A stretch of DNA of 64,000 nucleotides from Methylocapsa aurea (GTDB taxonomy: Bacteria > Pseudomonadota > Alphaproteobacteria > Rhizobiales > Beijerinckiaceae): positions 96,530 to 160,529 of the forward strand of contig NZ_JQKO01000012.1 in NCBI RefSeq assembly GCF_000746085.1, read 5' to 3'. Numbering within the stretch: the first letter of the stretch is position 1; every line of letters starts with the position of its first letter. Below are positions 60,124-64,000 of this stretch, piece after piece. Position numbers and translations under genes: made by a program. The notes under the pieces were generated by a model. It worked only from the letters and a program-made list of their open reading frames with translations. It searched no databases and was not told where the DNA came from.

Positions 60124-60227
60124 AGAGCGCTTTCGGCATCCGCGGAATCGGAAAGCAGCTCTAGATCTTTGTATTATCGCATTTTCTTAACGCGAACGGG
60201 CATCCACTTCGCTCGAAAATGCTCTAG
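60124..60227. repeat. About 100-bp dispersed repeat, copy C
   Basis: Begins AGAGCGCTTTCGGCATCCGC, shares the GGAAAGCAGCTCTAGATC, ATCGCATTTTCTTAACGCGA and CATCCACTTCGCTCG blocks with copies A and B, and ends GAAAATGCTCTAG. It lies in the 377-bp gap (60057-60433) between the divergent helicase and DUF3455 genes; I see no gene there. Confidence 0.88.
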
Positions 60228-60433
60228 ATCCCGGCATTCGACGCGAGTCGGTCTGGCGAGGGTGCGGGGTCTTTGCCGCCAGCGTCAAGGGGCCATGCTG
60301 CGCCGCGCTCCTCGACCTGCGTCCCTACAACTGTTCGGCGGCTTATTGCCTTGTGGCGCGGCCGCCGCGCTTGCGGTACCTTTGGGAAAGCGCCAGCAGG
60401 AGCGCACGTAAGGGCGAAGATGGGGGAGCGAAC

Positions 60434-60955
60434 ATGCGGGGAGCAGTCATGAGACGATTTTGCGTCGCCGGCGCGCTTTGGTGCCTGGCCGGGGCGGCGA
60501 TCGCGGAAGAGACTTTGGCGCCACCAGCCGGAGCCAAGCAATTGCTGGAAGTCGGCGCCGATGGCGTGCAGGTCTATGTCTGCTCCTTGGTGGAACAGCG
60601 CGACAAGGCCCAAATTTTCGTCTGGGTTTTCGATGAGCCCGAAGCGACCCTCTTCGACGCAGAAGGCCGGCAGATTGGGACCCATTCCAAGGGGCCGACC
60701 TGGACGCTGGCCGACGAATCCGAGATCACCGGGGAGGTCGTCGCCAAGAAACCGTCTCCACAGCCTCGGACGATTCCCTGGCTTTTGCTTAAGGCCAAGT
60801 CGCATCAGGGCGCAGGGCCCTTTGCCGCCGCCACATTCATTCGCCGAGTCGAGACGAAGGGCGGCGCGGAGCCCGTCGGCGGCTGCGATGCGGATCACAA
60901 AGGCGACGTGGCGCGGATGCGCTATTCCGCGACCTATCAATTTTTCGGGCTATAG
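60434..60955 (+). CDS. DUF3455 secreted protein
   Basis: 173 residues. A signal peptide (FCVAGALWCLAGAAIAE) is followed by LAPPAGAKQLLEVGADGVQVYVCSLVEQRDKAQIFVWVFDEPEATLFDAEGRQIGTHSKGPTWTLADESEITGEVVAK and IPWLLLKAKSHQGAGPFAAATFIRRVETKGGAEPVGGCD, the usual DUF3455 blocks (GVQ.Y.C, G.HY.GP.W, I.WLLL.A....G.G.F..V..I.R..T.GG..P...C). Two Cys could form a disulfide. Function unknown. ATG at 60434 or 60449 both have GGAG about 7 nt upstream. Confidence 0.85.
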   Translation: MRGAVMRRFCVAGALWCLAGAAIAEETLAPPAGAKQLLEVGADGVQVYVCSLVEQRDKAQIFVWVFDEPEATLFDAEGRQIGTHSKGPTWTLADESEITGEVVAKKPSPQPRTIPWLLLKAKSHQGAGPFAAATFIRRVETKGGAEPVGGCDADHKGDVARMRYSATYQFFGL

Positions 60956-61157
60956 AGCGGGCCTTAGCGTCGGAGGGCGCCTCAGTTTGGGGTTGCGCAG
61001 TGGGTGGGTTTCGGCCAGTCCGCTCCCGGGCCTGCAATTTGGAAAGCGGCCATTCTGTCTATGGCGTGGCCTGGCCGAGAGCGGTCAGTTAGCTTCAGGC
61101 CGCAGGGCTGCGGCAGCCATTGCGCTTCAATGATCGAATCGCGTATTCCAGTGAAGC

Positions 61158-62186
61158 ATGACCTACGTAACCGCAGATGAGCTTCGGTCGCACCTCGCCC
61201 GCTTCGAGGAGCGCCGCGCTCACTACGAGTGGCAAAGTAAGAATGCCGCGGGTCGGCTACCTCGACACGAAGTATGGCGCCACAGCTATCTAGCCGATCC
61301 TTATCTAATCGGAGCGCCGGCTGATCGAGTAGCAGCGCGGTGGTGTGATATATTCATCAACGCGACCGAACTTGGAAGTGATGGAAAACTGGGGCTGTTG
61401 CCTTTTCAGACCACTGACGAATTCTTGCAAAAGTTTACTCACCTCATCGAGGAATACGCTGTTAGGGGTGGTGTTCCAAATGACGCCGTAGGGAAAGCGA
61501 GGACGCCGCTCCTGCGCTATTTTGAAAATGGCGATCCAATCGCGCTTAAGATGTTTGATGGTTATATTCCGCCTACTTCACCATTTCTTGTCAAATACGG
61601 TCGACGTGAGTTTCTTGGGCCCATGTTTCGTTCGGGCAAAATCAGGATTTCTCCTGCGGCTTTCTATAATGATGTTAAACACAACGCTGCTGTCCGCGAC
61701 GATGAAATCAGCCGCACATTTTTTATCCCGACCTATCGCGAACGCTTAGAGGGTAAAGACCATCTAGATTTCCAAGGACATCGAATTAGGTTCGGTGAGG
61801 ACGATATAATCCATCCGGTCGTGGTAGAGGATTACTTTCTCTTCAGCCTATGCGATCATATTTATTATCGACTACCGACCGATTTTGGTGCTGACGCGGC
61901 ACTTGTTCTCCGAGATCCGATCCGCTTCACCCAGCGTATAATTTCGGCCTTCTTGTCGCGATGGTCCGAATGGGAACCGATGAGTGGGCCGGTCACATAT
62001 TACGACCCATATCGCGATTATACGAAATTCAAGATTCCCGAAATGGCGAAGCATTTCGGCTATGCTTATCAGCGCGAGGTCCGCATTGTCTTACGGTCGA
62101 AGCGGCGGATTCTCACCACGTTGCAGCCCGAATTTCTAACGATCGGTGGGATGGAAGATTACGCCGACCTAGTAAGCGCCGACTAA
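61158..62186 (+). CDS. Uncharacterised accessory protein, possibly DUF2971-like
   Basis: 342 residues with lower GC than the core genes. Visible blocks are LVKYGRREFLGPMFRSGKIRISPAAFYNDVKHNAAVRDDEISRTFFIP (residues about 150-197), FLFSLCDHIYYRLPTDFGADAALVLRDPIRF, and VTYYDPYRDYTKFKIPEMAKHFGYAYQREVRIVLRSK. The order (short-side contact list, a substrate-loop C, a late YxxEVRIV) is similar to DUF2971-type accessory proteins, but I could not confirm it. No signal or membrane span. It is in the accessory segment next to a transposase. Confidence 0.68.
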   Translation: MTYVTADELRSHLARFEERRAHYEWQSKNAAGRLPRHEVWRHSYLADPYLIGAPADRVAARWCDIFINATELGSDGKLGLLPFQTTDEFLQKFTHLIEEYAVRGGVPNDAVGKARTPLLRYFENGDPIALKMFDGYIPPTSPFLVKYGRREFLGPMFRSGKIRISPAAFYNDVKHNAAVRDDEISRTFFIPTYRERLEGKDHLDFQGHRIRFGEDDIIHPVVVEDYFLFSLCDHIYYRLPTDFGADAALVLRDPIRFTQRIISAFLSRWSEWEPMSGPVTYYDPYRDYTKFKIPEMAKHFGYAYQREVRIVLRSKRRILTTLQPEFLTIGGMEDYADLVSAD

Positions 62187-62416
62187 CGTCTGCGGGGCTC
62201 CACCGGCAAGAATTCGGGCCTATGAAGAGGACGTCCGCTTACAGAAGTGTCTCGCGGGATGCCCATTGACTGACGTGGGCGCGAAATAGAAGCAGCTGGC
62301 CGGAAAGCAGAAGGGCGACTTTGTAGTGATGACCGCTCCGACACGCAAATTGAAGTAAGATCAAAAACAATATCGTATATAGAAATGTTATATGCTGGCG
62401 ATGGAGTATGCGTTCG

Positions 62417-63397
62417 ATGTTCGATCATCCCCTAATTCAGATCTATGCGTTCGAGGACACTCCGCTTGATCGGGACCTCAAGCTAATTGATGAGAAGTGG
62501 ATGGTCGAATTTGAAGCCGCCCTGATCAAGTCCGTCGATGAAAGTGGTGAAAGTGCATATTCGGTCGGCTATTATTCTCCTGCTGCCGCCAGTGCCATCG
62601 ACTCTGAGTCGATGGAACTGGCGTGGTATCCCAACACCCACGACCGTTTTCATCAGGTCCGTATCTCGCTTCCTCGATCTGCGTTCGTTACCTGCGTGGG
62701 GAGTTGGCAGTACGATTACGATCCATTGATCTTTGTCAGAGGCGATTGGCTTACCAATTTGCACCTCCGTTCACATTCCGTTTTCGCGCTCATCGACGCG
62801 ATAAACGTCAAGAAGGCGCTCGCCAGCGGCACGCTGACACGCGTCAAGCTGATCGAATTGCGTGACCGGATCGATGAAATCTCCTCCGGCAATCCAACAG
62901 TAGCGTTCATGTCCTTTGCCGATAGCCTGCTGCTAAAAAGCAATTACTCGGTCGGCCAGTATGACAGCAATATCAAATACACATATGAGCCGGAGAAGAT
63001 CATTCGCCTGTTACCTGACGTACGGGCTGCCTATCAAAGGGTGCTAGGGCTGGATATCTACGCTGTGATCACGCAGGGTAGCAACGAATATTACAATGAT
63101 GACCTGCTGCACATTTCGAGCACTCATAACCATATTTCGTTCAACAGCCTCGGTCTGCCATTCGCGCAGACGCAGGCTATTGAGCATTGCGCCCGAGCGG
63201 CGCTTAGAACTGGCATCCATCCTGCCGCAGATGTTTATCTAGAGGAAAATTTCTATCACTCGCTGCGCTTTAGAAGAGAATTCGCCAAGAATAACGAACC
63301 AAAATTCCTTTATAAATCTCCAATGGTCACTGGAAAAAGCTATTATTTTCCAATGAGCCTCCAGAAGCTGACCGACAATCTGGAACGGCTGAAATAG
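62417..63397 (+). CDS. Uncharacterised accessory protein with a cyclase-like FADS motif
   Basis: 326 residues; ATG at 62417 with GGAG about 10 nt upstream (a start at 62408 is too near that site). Notable blocks: HSVFALIDAINVKKALASGTLTRVKLIELRDRIDEISSGNPTVAFMSFADSLLLKSN and LLHISSTHNHISFNSLGLPFAQTQAIEHCARAALRTGIHPAADVYLEENFYHSLRF. A strand with Asp, helices, then a FADS turn is reminiscent of palm/class III cyclase-like folds, but no known family is confirmed. GC is lower than average. It lies 230 bp after the previous accessory gene and 314 bp before the transposase, with a shared fate likely. Confidence 0.68.
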   Translation: MFDHPLIQIYAFEDTPLDRDLKLIDEKWMVEFEAALIKSVDESGESAYSVGYYSPAAASAIDSESMELAWYPNTHDRFHQVRISLPRSAFVTCVGSWQYDYDPLIFVRGDWLTNLHLRSHSVFALIDAINVKKALASGTLTRVKLIELRDRIDEISSGNPTVAFMSFADSLLLKSNYSVGQYDSNIKYTYEPEKIIRLLPDVRAAYQRVLGLDIYAVITQGSNEYYNDDLLHISSTHNHISFNSLGLPFAQTQAIEHCARAALRTGIHPAADVYLEENFYHSLRFRREFAKNNEPKFLYKSPMVTGKSYYFPMSLQKLTDNLERLK

Positions 63398-63711
63398 CCG
63401 CTATACACCTAAGCATTTTGTCTTCTAACCGGTATTTGCGTAGCAAAAGCCTAGTCGTGTCAACTGCCTGAGCTGAGCTTGATGCACACAACTTGATTTT
63501 CGGTCGGCGTCCGATGGGTGCAATGTCAGCTTTCCAGAAGCGCCAAGTTTGCATTGAACGACCGAGACGGGCGCTCTGCAGTGGGACCCCAACTTCGTGA
63601 ACGGCCGCTTCGGAGAATCGGAAGCTGGTCTTGGAACGACGAGGTTGGGTCCAGACTGTGTAAAAAGGGCCCCAAATTTGCTAGAATCGGCTCGATATAA
63701 GAGGGCCGGTC
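63398..63711. other. Gap before the transposase, likely the left IS end
   Basis: No gene recognised. The stretch after about 63640 (GGGTCCAGACTGTGTAAAAA) probably includes the left end of the insertion sequence, but without its right end the terminal repeats cannot be set. Confidence 0.4.
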
Positions 63712-64000
63712 ATGGGGCGTTTCGTCGAGGGTGAAGACCGACGGCAGTCGTTGTTATTGCCGGAGACGCTCGACGATTACGTGACCGAGGACAACCCTGT
63801 CCGGGTGGTCGAAGTCTTCATTGAAGAACTTGATCTCGGGGCGCTTGGCTTTGGGGGCGTTCACCCGGCGGCGACAGGTCGGCCCGCCTATCATCCGTCG
63901 ACACTGCTGAAGATCTACCTCTACGGCTATCTCAATCGGATCCAGTCCAGCCGCCGCCTTGAACGGGAGGCCCAGCGCAATATCGAGCTGATGTGGCTCA
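63712..64000 (+). mobile_element. IS1182-like transposase, N-terminal part (runs off the window)
   Basis: From the ATG at 63712, 96 residues are readable: the start MGRFVEGEDRRQSLLLPETL, a DDYVTEDNPVRVVEVFIEELDLGALGF block, then GRPAYHPSTLLKIYLYGYLN and RLEREAQRNIELMWL. This is the conserved DUF772-type N-terminal region of IS1182/IS5-group transposases; the DDE catalytic core lies beyond the window edge. Whether it is intact is unknown. It marks an accessory segment beside the two lower-GC genes. Confidence 0.9.

Noticed and set aside
1..64000. tRNA, rRNA and phage structural genes
   Set aside because: I looked through the intergenic stretches and saw no cloverleaf-like or rRNA sequence and no phage genes; a tRNA scan would be needed to be sure.

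Overview
This window looks like the chromosome of an alphaproteobacterium of the Rhizobiales (Hyphomicrobiales), possibly near Beijerinckiaceae or Methylobacteriaceae; the species cannot be named from sequence alone. The signs are high GC with strong codon bias, an Irr-type Fur regulator, a Rhodobacter/Rhizobium-type PmtA, a DUF1013 (TrcR) regulator, a DUF2244 protein, a PHB depolymerase, and an oxidase cluster in the order II-I-III-III-IV. I found no rRNA, tRNA or CRISPR array.

Layout. 1-3.9 kb: the 3' end of an Orn/Lys/Arg decarboxylase, a GNAT acetyltransferase, a 2OG-Fe oxygenase, a membrane protein and MsrB. 4.4-6.7 kb: a ThDP enzyme paired with a carboxymuconolactone-decarboxylase-fold protein. 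6.7-9.0 kb: ergothioneine genes egtB-egtD. 9.3-13.2 kb: a four-gene YehZYXW-type osmoprotectant ABC transporter. 13.2-14.7 kb: an ALDH7-type dehydrogenase. 14.9-19.4 kb: a cytochrome c oxidase operon whose subunits I and II both lack the usual Mg/Mn-site residues, followed convergently by a secreted c-type cytochrome. 20-25.8 kb: PHB depolymerase, a GST, an ABC-2 exporter, HemD and Irr. 26-31 kb: a MauG-like dihaem peroxidase, a secreted phosphoesterase, and a divergent pirin/LysR pair. 31.3-38.7 kb: a CYTH-CHAD protein, then a lipid-flavoured group (GT4 glycosyltransferase, PmtA, an Mpo1-like membrane protein, a membrane-anchored class-III aminotransferase, a phosphatidylserine decarboxylase). 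38.8-42 kb: a phytase-like esterase, an AhpD-like protein and a minimal RlpA. 42.3-45.9 kb: a Crp-family regulator with a PotABC-like transporter that has no substrate-binding gene. 45.9-60.9 kb: housekeeping and envelope genes (AsmA, receiver protein, DUF423, MepA, MsrA, TrcR, MuiA-like, DUF2244, Nth, RecD/Dda-like helicase, DUF3455). 61.1-64 kb: two lower-GC genes of unknown function next to a truncated IS1182-like transposase, the most accessory-looking part of the window.

Two families of intergenic repeats recur. One is an about 100-bp element with short inverted ends (three copies: 29.2, 52.6 and 60.2 kb). The other is a looser group of palindromes, often beginning with a TAGAGC-like sequence (around 1.2, 4.2, 20.0, 21.4, 36.0, 54.5 and 58.2 kb). 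The features most worth follow-up are the oxidase with the missing metal site, the lipid-type neighbourhood with the anchored aminotransferase, the repeats, and the accessory gene pair at the right edge.
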